Shown here: piece after piece, positions 42,438 to 54,497 of the stretch | Layout of the letters: the number at the start of each line of letters is the position of its first letter | Position numbering within the stretch: position 1 is the stretch's first letter | Assembly (NCBI RefSeq): GCF_030271515.1 | Contig: NZ_JASCXI010000003.1 | Coordinates: 372,001-436,000, forward strand | Source of the DNA: Erythrobacter oryzae | GTDB lineage: Bacteria; Pseudomonadota; Alphaproteobacteria; Sphingomonadales; Sphingomonadaceae | Direction of reading: 5' to 3' | DNA length: 64,000 bases | Notes under the pieces: model-generated | What the model was told of the DNA's origin: nothing | What the model saw: only the letters and a program-made list of their open reading frames with translations | Databases searched by the model: none | Position numbers and translations under genes: made by a program

Positions 42438-42718
42438 GGGCGCTTTCGGGGTTCTCGCAGAGACCGCTGCGGTCGTTCTGCCGCGCAGCGGACTTTGTGT
42501 GAGCCAATCCGCGGCACAGTCGCGCGACCTTCCCCCGCGTCTCTGCGAGAAACAAACTATTTTCCTACACGCGCACCGCGTGACAGGGTCGCGCAATGAC
42601 CTGCCCGAGTCTGCCCGCCCGCCATGCTGCAAAGGGCACGCGGGGCAGGGCAAGATTTCTGCCCTTGGACAGTGTCTCATGTGTCTCCAACACGCCCGCC
42701 GCAGCGGGGCGGGGAGGG
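42438..42718. other. Structured gene-free segment with a wide inverted repeat
   Basis: A 281-base gap between convergent genes. TTCTCGCAGAGAC (42452-42464) and GTCTCTGCGAGAA (42539-42551) are perfect 13-base arms with a 74-base interior that holds its own GACCGCTGCGGTC palindrome (42462-42474) and further GC-rich stems. No reading frame with coding character was found. It could be a structured 3' end, a small RNA or an old inverted insertion. Confidence 0.4.
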
Positions 42719-43135
42719 TCAGGCGCTCGGGATGACCGTCGAGGCCGACTGGCCGTCACCCTCGGGCGCGGCGACGATGTCGCGGGTGAGGCGGCCCTTG
42801 GCAACGGTGTTGGTGCCGGTGTCGCCCACCTGGCTGCGGATGCTCGGATCGGCGCGGCCGGCGCGGTCGATCACGCTCGCCTCGACGCGGCTGCGCGGGG
42901 CGGGGCCGCCGAAGAGGGCGTCGAGCGCCTGCTCCGAGGCGGTGCCTTCGCTCGGACGCGGGGCGCCGGGGGCGGGCGGGGTGAGGGTGAAGTCGGGCGG
43001 CACCACCAGCGGCGCCTGGCGCTGCACCGCGAACTCGTCGGGCCGGGCGCGGTTGAACACCCCGCCATCGCCGCCGCAGGCCACGAGCAGCGCCGTCGAA
43101 CCGGCCAGCAGGATCAGGGTGGCAGTCTTACGCAT
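42719..43135 (-). CDS. DUF3035 family lipoprotein
   Basis: A 138-residue outer-membrane lipoprotein. Seen: a signal peptide MRKTATLILLAGSTALLVAC with Cys20 as the lipidation site, then FNRARPDEFAVQRQAPLVVPPDF, the DUF3035 core that is common in alphaproteobacteria and discussed in connection with outer-membrane assembly. The rest is Pro/Ala/Gly-rich. The ATG at 43135 overlaps the end of lspA by eight bases, which suits a lipoprotein next to its own signal peptidase. Confidence 0.82.
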   Translation of the reverse strand: MRKTATLILLAGSTALLVACGGDGGVFNRARPDEFAVQRQAPLVVPPDFTLTPPAPGAPRPSEGTASEQALDALFGGPAPRSRVEASVIDRAGRADPSIRSQVGDTGTNTVAKGRLTRDIVAAPEGDGQSASTVIPSA

Positions 43136-43664
43136 CTTGGGCCTCTCCACGGGGGCTTCCCCCGGTTGCAGTGTCGCCCTTGTCGCGCACCAGCAGGCTG
43201 CGCGCAAGGATGATGACGACGCCGATGGTGATCGCGGCATCGGCGATGTTGAAGATCAGGAAGGGTCGGAAGGTGCCGATATGGAAGTCGGCATAGTCGA
43301 TCACGTAGCCCAGCTCGAACCGGTCGCGGATGTTGCCAAGCGCCCCGCCGAGGATGAGGGCGAGCCCCGCGATCTCGCCGAGCAGCCGCTCGCGCATCAT
43401 CCACACCAGCACGACGAGCGCGATCAGCGCGGTGACGCCGACCAGCAGCCAGCGGGTCTCCATGTTGCTCGCCTCGAACATGCCGAGCGAGACGCCGCGG
43501 TTCTCGGTGTAGGTGAGGTCGAAGAAGGGCAGCAGGTCGATGTGGCGCACCTGCCGCAGGTCGAGCGGGCCGATGACGTACCACTTCACCGCCTGGTCGA
43601 CGAGGGCGATCAGCGCGGCGATCGCGAGGCCGATCAGCCGGTTGCGGGTGAACAGCGTGCTCAT
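43128..43664 (-). CDS. lspA: Lipoprotein signal peptidase (signal peptidase II)
   Basis: A 178-residue membrane aspartyl protease that cleaves prolipoproteins. Seen: four helices, the first with ALIALVDQAVKWYV, TENRGVSLGMF, the first catalytic Asp region GGALGNIRDRF, and the second in IFNIADAAITIGV. The start overlaps the ileS stop (ATGA at 43661-43664). Fully typical of the ileS-lspA pair. Confidence 0.96.
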   Translation of the reverse strand: MSTLFTRNRLIGLAIAALIALVDQAVKWYVIGPLDLRQVRHIDLLPFFDLTYTENRGVSLGMFEASNMETRWLLVGVTALIALVVLVWMMRERLLGEIAGLALILGGALGNIRDRFELGYVIDYADFHIGTFRPFLIFNIADAAITIGVVIILARSLLVRDKGDTATGGSPRGEAQDA

Positions 43665-46600
43665 GCGCCGACCACGTCCTCGCACCGCCCGCACAAGGCG
43701 CCGTCCTCGGCGACGTCGGGCAGCAGGCGCCAGCAGCGGCCGCACTTGTGGTGGGAGGTCTTGGAGACAGTCACCGCATCGCCCTGCCCGCGGGTGACTG
43801 TCGCGGTGATGAACAACTCGGCGAGGCTCTCGTCGCTGACACCTTCGGGCACGGCGGCGGCGGGGACCACCACCTCGGCCTCGAGGCTCGAGCGGATGGT
43901 CTTGTCGCGCCGCAGCGGCTCGATCGCCTCGTTGACCTGGTCGCGCAGCGCCCGCAGCCGCTCCCACTTGGCGGTCTCGACCACCACGCCGGGGACGCTC
44001 GGCCATTCGAGCAGGTGCACGCTGCCGCGCTGGCCCTCGTCATCCGCCTCGCCATCCTCGGGGTAGCGCGAGAGCCACACCTCCTCCGCGGTGAACACCA
44101 GCACCGGCGCGGCGTAGCGGACGAGGGCGTGGAACAGCAGGTCGAGCACGGTGCGGTAAGCGTTGCGGGTGACCGAGTCCGGCCCATCGCAATAGAGCGA
44201 GTCCTTGCGGATATCGAAGAAGAAGGCCGAGAGATCCTCGTTGCAGAAGTCGACCAGCAGGCGGGTGTAGGTGTTGAAGTCGTAGGCCAGCGCCGCCGCC
44301 TTCAGCTTCCCGTCGAGCTCGGCCAGCAGCGCGAGGATGTAGACCTCCAGTTCCGGCAACTCGCCCGCGTCGCCCATGTCGCCCACGAACCCGTCGAGCG
44401 CGCCGAGGAGATAGCGGAAGGTGTTTCTGAGCTTGCGATACTGGTCGCCCACACCTTTCAGGATCTCCTCGCCGATGCGGTGATCCTCGGTGAAGTCGAC
44501 CGACAATGCCCACAGCCGGATGATGTCCGCGCCGTAGGTTTCCATCACCTTCAGCGGGTCGATGGTGTTGCCCTCGCTCTTCGACATCTTCCGGCCCTTG
44601 GCGTCCATCGTGAAGCCGTGGGTGAGGATCTGGTCGTAAGGCGCGCGGCCGCGGGTGGCGCAGGATTGCAGCAGCGAGGACTGGAACCAGCCGCGATGCT
44701 GGTCCGAGCCTTCGAGATAGAGGTCGGCGGGCCATTGCAGGTCGGGCCAGCGCCCCGATTCCAGCACGAAGGCGTGGGTGCAGCCAGAATCGAACCACAC
44801 GTCGAGAATGTCGGTGACCATCTCGAATTCGGCAGGGTCGTAGTCGGGGCCGAGGAAGGCGGCCTTGTTGGCGCTGTTCCACGCGTCCATGCCTTCCGCG
44901 TTCACGGCGGCGACGATGCGGGCGTTGACGGCGGGGTCTTGGAGGTAGGAGCCATCGGGCCGCACGAACAGCGTGATCGGCACGCCCCATGCGCGCTGGC
45001 GGCTGAGCACCCAGTCGGGCCGCCCCTCGACCATTGCGCCGATGCGGTTGCGGCCCTTGTCGGGCGTGAACTGCACGCGGGCGATCTCGGCGAGAGCGGT
45101 CTCGCGCAGGGTCTTGCCCTCGCCGCCGCCGACCGGGAGCATGAACTTGCCGAAGCCGACCATCGTCGGGTCGGTGGTCTCGAGCGGCTTGTCCATCGGC
45201 ACGAACCACTGCGGGGTGCAGCGGAAGATCACCTTGGCCTTGGAGCGCCACGAATGCGGGTAGGAGTGCGCGTAGTCCGCGCTCGCGGCGAGCAGCGCGC
45301 CTGCTTCGCGCAGGTCCGAGCAAATGGGGCCGTCGGGCGCGTTGAATTTCGGGTTGATGACGCTCATGCGTCGCTCGTCCGCGCCGCCGAGCCAGCCCCA
45401 GTCGTCGCGGTAGCGCCCGTCGTTCATCACCGCGAAGACGGGGTTGATCCCGTTCGCCTTGCACAGCTCGAAGTCGTCCTCGCCATGATCGGGCGCCATG
45501 TGGACGAGGCCGGTGCCAGAGTCGGTGGTGACGAAGTCGCCGGGCAGCAGCGGGCGCGGTCGCCGATAGAATTCAGCTAACGGGTTCTCGGGGTCAAAGC
45601 GCTCTGCAAAAACGCCGTGCTGCGCCCAATACTCAGATTGCACGGGATCGGAAAAATCAGCACTGAACACTTCAGACATGGGGTGACGGACGACAGCTTC
45701 CGCCAGTTGCCTACCCAAGAAAGTCGTGGATACAGTCAGTTCATCGACGTAGAACTTACCCGATGCCCAACGATTATCCGCCCCAATAACCCTGCTCTTG
45801 AAAGCATCTACGAGATCGCTTGCCACCACGAAGCGCAAAAGCGATCCCGGCTTTCCTTGCAGGGTCAGGTGAAGCAGAGAATATTCAATCTCGGGCCCAT
45901 AGGCCAAAGCCTGATTGACCGGGATCGTCCATGGCGTTGTCGTCCAGATGACCGCCGAGGCGCCAACCAGTTCAGGAGCGTTCGGGCTCTCGACGATCTC
46001 GAACGCCACGTCGATCTGGGTCGAGGTGATGTCCTCGTACTCGACCTCCGCCTCGGCCAGCGCGGTCTGTTCGACGGGTGACCACATCACCGGCTTCGAG
46101 CCGCGGTAGAGGTTCCCCGCTTCGGCCAGCTTCAGCAGCTCGGTGACGATCACCGCCTCGCTCTCCTTCTGCATGGTGAGGTAGGGGTGGTCCCAATCGG
46201 CCATGATGCCGAGGCGCTTCAGCTGCGAGCGCTGCACGTCGACCCAGTGCTGCGCATAGGCGCGGCACTCGTCGCGGAAGGCCTTGACCGCCGCCTCGTC
46301 GCGCCCCGCGCCGGTGAGGACGGGCTTGGCCTTCTTCTCCTTGCGGTACTGCTCCTCGACCTTCCACTCGATGGGGAGGCCATGGCAGTCCCAGCCGGGC
46401 ACGTAAGGCGCATCGCGGCCCAGCAGGTTCTGGGTGCGGCAGACCATGTCCTTGAGGATGTGGTTGAGCGCGTGCCCGATATGCATGTCGCCATTGGCGT
46501 AGGGCGGGCCATCGTGGAAGATGAATTTTTCCCGACCCTTCCGGCTCTTGCGCAGGGCATCGTAGAGCCCGATCGCTTCCCAGCGCGCGGCAATGCCCGG

Positions 46601-46693
46601 CTCCTTCTGGGGGAGGCCGGCCTTCATGGGGAAATCGGTCTTCGGCAGGAAGACGGTGTCCCGGTAATCGCGCTGCGTGCTGTCGTCGCTCAT
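43661..46693 (-). CDS. ileS: Isoleucyl-tRNA synthetase with a low-GC patch in the editing domain
   Basis: 1010 residues. It charges tRNA-Ile and edits misactivated valine. Seen: the class I HIGH motif in GDMHIGHALNHILKD, the KMSKS motif in GRKMSKSEGN, an editing domain (about 190-400), and a C-terminal zinc site (CGRCWRLL and LCGRCEDV). Residues about 257-375 (45570-45925) are encoded by DNA of about 52-57% GC, while flanks are about 65% or higher, and the protein there (such as SEVFSADFSDPVQSEYWAQ) is longer than I expect for the family. The frame is intact, so the enzyme is probably functional. It follows ribF after 45 bases. Confidence 0.96.
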   Translation of the reverse strand: MSDDSTQRDYRDTVFLPKTDFPMKAGLPQKEPGIAARWEAIGLYDALRKSRKGREKFIFHDGPPYANGDMHIGHALNHILKDMVCRTQNLLGRDAPYVPGWDCHGLPIEWKVEEQYRKEKKAKPVLTGAGRDEAAVKAFRDECRAYAQHWVDVQRSQLKRLGIMADWDHPYLTMQKESEAVIVTELLKLAEAGNLYRGSKPVMWSPVEQTALAEAEVEYEDITSTQIDVAFEIVESPNAPELVGASAVIWTTTPWTIPVNQALAYGPEIEYSLLHLTLQGKPGSLLRFVVASDLVDAFKSRVIGADNRWASGKFYVDELTVSTTFLGRQLAEAVVRHPMSEVFSADFSDPVQSEYWAQHGVFAERFDPENPLAEFYRRPRPLLPGDFVTTDSGTGLVHMAPDHGEDDFELCKANGINPVFAVMNDGRYRDDWGWLGGADERRMSVINPKFNAPDGPICSDLREAGALLAASADYAHSYPHSWRSKAKVIFRCTPQWFVPMDKPLETTDPTMVGFGKFMLPVGGGEGKTLRETALAEIARVQFTPDKGRNRIGAMVEGRPDWVLSRQRAWGVPITLFVRPDGSYLQDPAVNARIVAAVNAEGMDAWNSANKAAFLGPDYDPAEFEMVTDILDVWFDSGCTHAFVLESGRWPDLQWPADLYLEGSDQHRGWFQSSLLQSCATRGRAPYDQILTHGFTMDAKGRKMSKSEGNTIDPLKVMETYGADIIRLWALSVDFTEDHRIGEEILKGVGDQYRKLRNTFRYLLGALDGFVGDMGDAGELPELEVYILALLAELDGKLKAAALAYDFNTYTRLLVDFCNEDLSAFFFDIRKDSLYCDGPDSVTRNAYRTVLDLLFHALVRYAAPVLVFTAEEVWLSRYPEDGEADDEGQRGSVHLLEWPSVPGVVVETAKWERLRALRDQVNEAIEPLRRDKTIRSSLEAEVVVPAAAVPEGVSDESLAELFITATVTRGQGDAVTVSKTSHHKCGRCWRLLPDVAEDGALCGRCEDVVGA

Positions 46694-46738
46694 GGTGCGC
46701 GGGGCCTTAGCCGTTCGCGCTGCCAGTGCAAAGACTCG

Positions 46739-47670
46739 TCATTGCGAGGACAGAAGCCGCCGCGCTTCGGCGCAGTCCTTGTCCATCTGTTCGATCAGCG
46801 CGTCGAGGGAAACGAACTTCGCCTCGCCGCGCAGGTAGTGGTGGAAGGCGATTTCGATCTCCTGCCCGTAGAGATCGCCCTTGAAGTCGAAGAAGAAGGG
46901 TTCGAGCAGCTCCTTGGGCGGTTCGAACTGCGGGCGGATGCCGATATTGGCGGCACCTTTCAGCACCTCGCCGGTCGCAAGGATGCGGCCCGTCACGGCG
47001 TAGATGCCGTATTTGGGACGGAGGTAATTCTCCACGCCAAGGTTGGCCGTGGGATAGCCGATCGTCCGGCCCCGCTTGTCGCCATGCTCGACGATGCCGC
47101 GGATCGCGAAGGGGCGGGTGAGCAGGCGCGCGGCCTCCTGCGGGTCGCCGTCGCGCAGGGCCTGACGGATGCGGCTGGAGGAGACGACCTCGCCGCCCTC
47201 GGCCACCGCCTCCACCACCCGCGATTGCAGGCCCAGTTCGCCGCCGAGGGTGCGCAGCAGCTCGACATTGCCCTTCGCGCCCCTGCCGAAGGTGAAGTCG
47301 CCGCCGGTCACCACCCCGTGCGCGCCGAAGCGGTCGATGAGGATTTTCGCGATGAAGTCCTCTGCGCTCGTCCCCGCGAGTTCCGCATCGAAGTGGAACA
47401 CCAGCATCGCGGTCGCGCCCGCCGCCAGATAAAGCTCCTGCCGCTGTTCGAGGGTCGTCAGCTTGAAGGGCGCAAGGTCGGGCTTGAAGAAGCTCACCGG
47501 ATGCGGATCGAAGGTCGCGATGATCGAGGGGCGGCCCTCCGCCTGCGCCCAGCGGATCGCCTCTCCCGCGACGGCCTGATGCCCGCGGTGGAACCCGTCG
47601 AAATTGCCGAGCGCGATGACTGCGCCGCGCAGGGGCTCGGGCATGGGATCGCGATGATCGAGCCAGCGCA

Positions 47671-47671
<1 letters not shown>
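46739..47671 (-). CDS. ribF: Bifunctional riboflavin kinase/FAD synthetase
   Basis: A 310-residue enzyme that phosphorylates riboflavin to FMN and adenylates FMN to FAD. Seen: the N-terminal FAD-synthetase domain with GNFDGFHRGHQAV and SSSRIRQALRDGD, and the C-terminal kinase domain with KRGRTIGYPTANLG and EIEIAFHHYLRGEAKF. The ATG shares one base with the dipeptidase stop (TGATG at 47671). Confidence 0.97.
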
Positions 47672-50415
<2,744 letters not shown>

Positions 50416-50416
<1 letters not shown>

Positions 50417-50910
50417 CAGTCCTCCGGGGTCTCGCCGACACCCGCGGTCTTGGCCGCGCGCCAGTCCTGCAGGCGCTCGGACAGCGCTTCGTCCGACAGC
50501 GCGAGGATCGACGCGGCCAGCAGCCCCGCGTTCTTCGCCCCCGCCTCGCCGATCGCCAGTGTGCCGACGGGGATGCCGCCGGGCATCTGTACGATGGAAA
50601 GCAGGCTATCCATGCCGGAGAGCGCCTTCGACTGCACCGGCACGCCCAGCACCGGCAGATGCGTCATGCTGGCGATCATGCCCGGCAGGTGCGCTGCCCC
50701 GCCCGCGCCCGCGATGATGACGCTGAACCCCTCGCCCTCGGCACCCTTGGCGAAGGCCACCATCCGGTCGGGCGTGCGGTGGGCCGAGACGATCCGCGCC
50801 TCGTAAGCCACTTCCAGCTCGTCGAGCACCTCGGCGGCGCATTGCATGGTCGGCCAGTCGGACTGGCTGCCCATCACGATCGCGACCTTCCCCCCGGCGC
50901 TGTCCATCAT
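50416..50910 (-). CDS. purE: N5-carboxyaminoimidazole ribonucleotide mutase
   Basis: A 164-residue class I PurE that moves the carboxyl group of N5-CAIR to C4. Seen: [35 protein letters not shown] with the catalytic His, and [18 protein letters not shown]. The ATG at 50910 overlaps the gpmA stop (ATGA); a second ATG follows directly. Confidence 0.97.
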
Positions 50911-51593
50911 GCGTCCTTCAGATAATAGCGCTCGCCCACGGGGGCGGTGCCTTCGAATTCGTAGACGATCGGCTGGCCGGTCGGGATTTCGAGATCGGTG
51001 ATGTCCGCATCCGAAATGCCCGACAGGTGCTTGACCAGCGCGCGCAGGGAATTGCCGTGGGCGGCGATGATCACCGTCTCGCCGCTGGCCAGCCTGGGCA
51101 GGATCGTGCTTTCCCAATAGGGCAGCACGCGCTCGATCGTCAGCTTGAGGCTCTCGGTGTTCGGGATGGCGATCCCGGCATAGCGCGGGTCGGCGGCGAG
51201 ATCGAACTCGCTCCCCGCTTCGAGCACCGGCGGGGGAATGTCGAAGCTGCGGCGCCAGATCTTGACCTGTTCGTCGCCGTGCCTGGCGGCGGTCTCGGCC
51301 TTGTCGAGCCCGGTCAGCCCGCCATAGTGCCGCTCGTTCAGCCGCCAGTCCTTGACCTCGGGGATCCACAGGCGCCCCGCCGCCTCGAGCGCCAGATGCA
51401 GCGTGCGGATCGCGCGGGTCTGGAGCGAGGTGAAGGCATAGGTCGGCAGCACACCCTTGTCCTTCAGCAGCGCGCCCGCGGCGGAGGCCTCGGCGACGCC
51501 CTTGTCGGTCAGGTCGACATCCCACCACCCGGTGAAGCGGTTTTCGAGGTTCCACTGGCTCTGGCCGTGGCGGACGAGGATGAGCTTGGGCAT
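50907..51593 (-). CDS. gpmA: 2,3-bisphosphoglycerate-dependent phosphoglycerate mutase
   Basis: A 228-residue glycolytic enzyme. Seen: [24 protein letters not shown] with the phosphorylated His, the signature [16 protein letters not shown], and [16 protein letters not shown]. It is the first gene of a chain of overlapping genes running through purE, purK, folA, the M19 dipeptidase and ribF. Confidence 0.96.
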   Translation of the reverse strand: MPKLILVRHGQSQWNLENRFTGWWDVDLTDKGVAEASAAGALLKDKGVLPTYAFTSLQTRAIRTLHLALEAAGRLWIPEVKDWRLNERHYGGLTGLDKAETAARHGDEQVKIWRRSFDIPPPVLEAGSEFDLAADPRYAGIAIPNTESLKLTIERVLPYWESTILPRLASGETVIIAAHGNSLRALVKHLSGISDADITDLEIPTGQPIVYEFEGTAPVGERYYLKDA

Positions 51594-51627
51594 GATGGCT
51601 CCGGCAAGTCGTCGGGAGCGCGCTGCG

Positions 51628-51777
51628 TTAGCCTTCGCGAGGGCGATTGGGAAGGGGCTGCGCGCTATCCGAATCGCCAAGCGCGCGCGCTTGCGCCTTC
51701 CGCCGCCGCAGGTTCTCGCGCAGCTTGGCCGCGAGCCGCTCTTCGCGTGACATATTCTTGCGAGGCTCTTCACTCAT
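51628..51777 (-). CDS. Small conserved hypothetical protein
   Basis: A 49-residue very basic and helical protein opening [19 protein letters not shown] and continuing with an Arg-rich run. A protein of this shape is common in sphingomonads, with no known role. It could bind nucleic acid. It lies 34 bases upstream of gpmA on the same strand. Confidence 0.7.
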   Translation of the reverse strand: MSEEPRKNMSREERLAAKLRENLRRRKAQARALGDSDSAQPLPNRPREG

Positions 51778-51866
51778 GTGAAACGCCTTGCCGTTATGTG
51801 CGGGCCCCTTCAAGCCCCGCTTGACATTGGCAGGCCGCGCGACAATAGGGCGCGCCTGTTTCCGGC

Positions 51867-51941
51867 GCTGCTGTAGCTCAGTGGTAGAGCGCACCCTTGG
51901 TAAGGGTGAGGTCGGGAGTTCAATCCTCCCCAGCAGCACCA
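51867..51941 (+). tRNA. tRNA-Thr (anticodon GGT)
   Basis: A full cloverleaf: acceptor GCTGCTG (51867-51873) with CAGCAGC (51931-51937), D stem GCTC/GAGC, anticodon stem CACCC/GGGTG around TTGGTAA (anticodon GGT), T stem GGGAG/CTCCC with TTCAATC, discriminator A, and encoded CCA (51939-51941). It reads ACC/ACU codons. Confidence 0.97.
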
Positions 51942-51988
51942 GTTTCGACAACGGAGATTCATCCGGGGGATGAATTTCGGTCGAAACT
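51941..51988 (+). terminator. Double hairpin following tRNA-Thr
   Basis: Outer arms AGTTTCGAC (51941-51949) and GTCGAAACT (51980-51988); inner arms ATTCATCC (51957-51964) and GGATGAAT (51968-51975). The outer arm starts on the last base of the tRNA. No T run follows; it is likely a terminator or processing structure. Confidence 0.6.
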
Positions 51989-52040
51989 CCCGAGCGCAAG
52001 CGACGGGCCGCCCTTGAAGGCCGGAAATGGAGCCTTGGCG

Positions 52041-52150
52041 CCGCGTCAGCGCCTCCGCGCCTGCGAGACCTTGGCGTCCTCGGTGCTGTTCCTCCACTTC
52101 GCTGCGCTACGTTCCGGGCACCTGCGGGCGCGCATTCGCGCTTGCGCAAA
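52041..52150 (+). repeat. Modular hairpin repeat, copy E
   Basis: The GCGCCTCCGCGC core (near 52050-52061), then GTCCTCGGTGCT (52076-52087), the same linker as copy C, and GGGCACCTGCGGGCGCGC leading into a GCGCGC/GCGCTTGCGC hairpin in place of the usual block. It lies in the 401-base gap 51942-52342 between the tRNA and the lipoprotein gene. The rest of that gap holds the tRNA hairpin and an AT-rich promoter region. Confidence 0.7.
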
Positions 52151-52232
52151 CGTCCTTTCCTCTATCGCGCAACCCGCCTTCCCTGCCAAGTTATGTAGCG
52201 GATGCTTCAGGATTTTTCATGGTTAACCTGCA

Positions 52233-52262
52233 TTGTTCAAGCTTCTGAAATCTTGCCATAAA
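52233..52262 (+). promoter_or_regulatory. AT-rich candidate promoter of the large lipoprotein gene
   Basis: TTGTTC (52233-52238), an 18-base spacer and CATAAA (52257-52262), in a stretch (52185-52300) much richer in A+T than the rest of the window. GGTTAACC lies just upstream (52221-52228). Confidence 0.35.
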
Positions 52263-52342
52263 ATTTCCGCGTTTACCCGAAATTATCCGTGAAAATTCGA
52301 GACTCGCCCCCTGTCTGCGCTTTGAAACAAGGGGATGTATCC

Positions 52343-54490
52343 ATGGGTTCGGGTTACGGAAAATCGATTGGTCTGCGACTGGCAGCGGCCTGCGCGCTGG
52401 CGCTGCTGCTGACCGGCTGCGGGGGCGGCGACAGTTCGGGCGCGCCGCCTGCAACCGGCGGCACGCCGACCCCGGCACCCACCGCCACGCCTCCCGCCGT
52501 GGTCGGCGGCGAGCGCCAGATCGGCCAGTGGCGCGAGCTGATCCTCAACAATGACGGGACGATCAACCGCAGCGAATACGTCCGCGTCGCCAACAACTAC
52601 AACACGCCCGCGATCATGGACTACCGGCTCGGGCCGACGGCGGCGGATTTCGGCAATGCGACAAACACCGCCGCCCAGCTGTGGGGGCCCGACCTGACGA
52701 GCGGGCAGGGCCTGTGGCCTTACGGCACCCAGCCGGCGAACAATCCCGGCGAGCCGAACAAGTGCCTGCCGCCGAGCCAGCAGCCCCGCAGCGATCAGGA
52801 GGAAATCTCGCGCGGACTGCAAGGCGCGGGCTGGCTGGTCGGCGGCCAGCACCTGTTCCTGCCCGACAACCCCGGCGACGCGAACTACCGCTTCGGCATC
52901 AGCAACACCCGCGGCGCGGATGGCGCGGTCTTCAACACCGGCGGGCTGTGCATGCGGATGATCGCGAGCTGGAACCCCGACTGGTGGAACCGCAACAACA
53001 TTGCCACACCGGCCAACCCGCAGGTCCGCAGCCTCGCCGCGAGCCGCAGCGATCTGCCGCTGGTCCCCGTCGCCATCGCGCGCGGGCGCGCCAACGCGAG
53101 CCAGATCAGCTTCGCCGCCTTCCGTGACGGCACCATCGCCCCGATCGTGGTCGGCAACTCTGCGCCCGAGTTCTTCGACGCGAGCGCGCTGCGGCTACCC
53201 GCCGGCATGGTGCCGACCGCGATGGCGGTGACGCCCTACAACGAGTTTCTGGTGGTCGCCGTGTGGGATACCAACACGATCACCGGCAAGCTCGCCTTCA
53301 TCGCGCTGCGCCCGCGCCAGATGGCCGTCGGCAACCCGCAGCAGACCCCCAACACCCGCTGGTACTGGGGCACGCCGGGCGCGTGGACCAACCGGGGGAT
53401 GAAGCTGCTTGGCTTCGTCGACCTGCCCTTCGCCGCGCCGACCAGCCTCGACGTGTCGAACAACCTCTACCTCCAGAACCCGCGCGGGTTCGGGGACAAC
53501 GACGATCCGGCAGCAGGCGACCTCTCGCGGCAATCGGTGCGCGATCTGTGGCGCGGGGTGAACCCGGTCTACCCGGCGGGCGACGTGCAGTGGCACCAGC
53601 TGGCCTCGGGCGGCTATGCCGTGGTCGCCTCGCGCGCCGAGGGCAAGGTGAGCTTCGTCGACATGACCCCGCTCTATCAGCATTACCGCGATCTCTACCT
53701 GACCACGCAGGCGAACTTCAATCGCACGCTCGACGTATCGCTGACCGACGGGGCGAAGTTCCCGTTCAGCTTCACCGCCGTGCCTGGCCAGCGCCCGGTC
53801 GTGACCACCACGCTGAGCATGGCGCAGCCGACCGGCGTCAGCGCCGGGGTGATGGCCAAGGGCTACATCAACACCCGTAGCGAGGACTATTTCGAGTACG
53901 TCCGGCGTTCCCCGCGCGAGGCGTGGTCCGGGGTCGAGCCCGAGCGCTACCTCGCCCGCAGCCGCGCCTTCGTGGCCTCGATGGACGGCACGGTGCGCGG
54001 GTTCAACGTGCAGGGGCTGGTGTTCCCGACCTCGCCGGTCGGCAAGACGGTTTCGGCGACCCCGCTGTTCAGCTTCGCCGCCGGGCGCAACCCGAACTTC
54101 GCCTATGTCAACGCGACCGCGACCGCGTCCGACGACCTGTGGCTGGTGAGCCGGGGCGATCGCCGCATCACCTTCGCCTGGCCGACGGGTGACGTGCAGT
54201 ACAGCTTCACCGACAGCCGGTTGGTCGATCCGGTAGCGGGGTCGGTGTCGTACAATCAGGCCGGGTTCGGCGGCAACGGTGCGGGGCGTGCGGTCAACGC
54301 TCCCTTCATCTCGGTGATGGACTTCAACGGCAAGGCGATCCTGACCTATGCCGTCAACCCGCGACCCGCTCGGCCCAACGGAGAGCTCTACCCCTTCCGT
54401 GCGCCGTCCGGCCCGGTCGACGCGTTGTTCGGGTCGCGCGCGCCCTTCCCGGGCAAGCCCTTCATGATGGATCAGGAGGAGATCATCTGA
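52343..54490 (+). CDS. Large exported lipoprotein of unknown function
   Basis: 715 residues. A lipoprotein signal peptide ends LALLLTGC, followed by a Gly/Pro/Thr-rich linker to about residue 60 and then a long globular part. The body has many short hydrophobic strands with aromatic/Gly turns (AVTPYNEFLVVAVWDTNTI, GGYAVVASRAEGKVSFVDM, FVASMDGTVRGFNVQGLVF), reminiscent of a beta-propeller, but I do not recognise the family. The ATG at 52343 is preceded by GGGGAT. It is a single gene between tRNA-Thr and a hairpin. Presumably outer-membrane anchored. Confidence 0.8.
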   Translation: MGSGYGKSIGLRLAAACALALLLTGCGGGDSSGAPPATGGTPTPAPTATPPAVVGGERQIGQWRELILNNDGTINRSEYVRVANNYNTPAIMDYRLGPTAADFGNATNTAAQLWGPDLTSGQGLWPYGTQPANNPGEPNKCLPPSQQPRSDQEEISRGLQGAGWLVGGQHLFLPDNPGDANYRFGISNTRGADGAVFNTGGLCMRMIASWNPDWWNRNNIATPANPQVRSLAASRSDLPLVPVAIARGRANASQISFAAFRDGTIAPIVVGNSAPEFFDASALRLPAGMVPTAMAVTPYNEFLVVAVWDTNTITGKLAFIALRPRQMAVGNPQQTPNTRWYWGTPGAWTNRGMKLLGFVDLPFAAPTSLDVSNNLYLQNPRGFGDNDDPAAGDLSRQSVRDLWRGVNPVYPAGDVQWHQLASGGYAVVASRAEGKVSFVDMTPLYQHYRDLYLTTQANFNRTLDVSLTDGAKFPFSFTAVPGQRPVVTTTLSMAQPTGVSAGVMAKGYINTRSEDYFEYVRRSPREAWSGVEPERYLARSRAFVASMDGTVRGFNVQGLVFPTSPVGKTVSATPLFSFAAGRNPNFAYVNATATASDDLWLVSRGDRRITFAWPTGDVQYSFTDSRLVDPVAGSVSYNQAGFGGNGAGRAVNAPFISVMDFNGKAILTYAVNPRPARPNGELYPFRAPSGPVDALFGSRAPFPGKPFMMDQEEII

Positions 54491-54497
54491 CCTGTTG

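Noticed and set aside
40695..42680. Long minus-strand open frame opposite the CorC-type gene
   Set aside because: His/Arg-rich antisense shadow covering two recognised genes and a structured gap.
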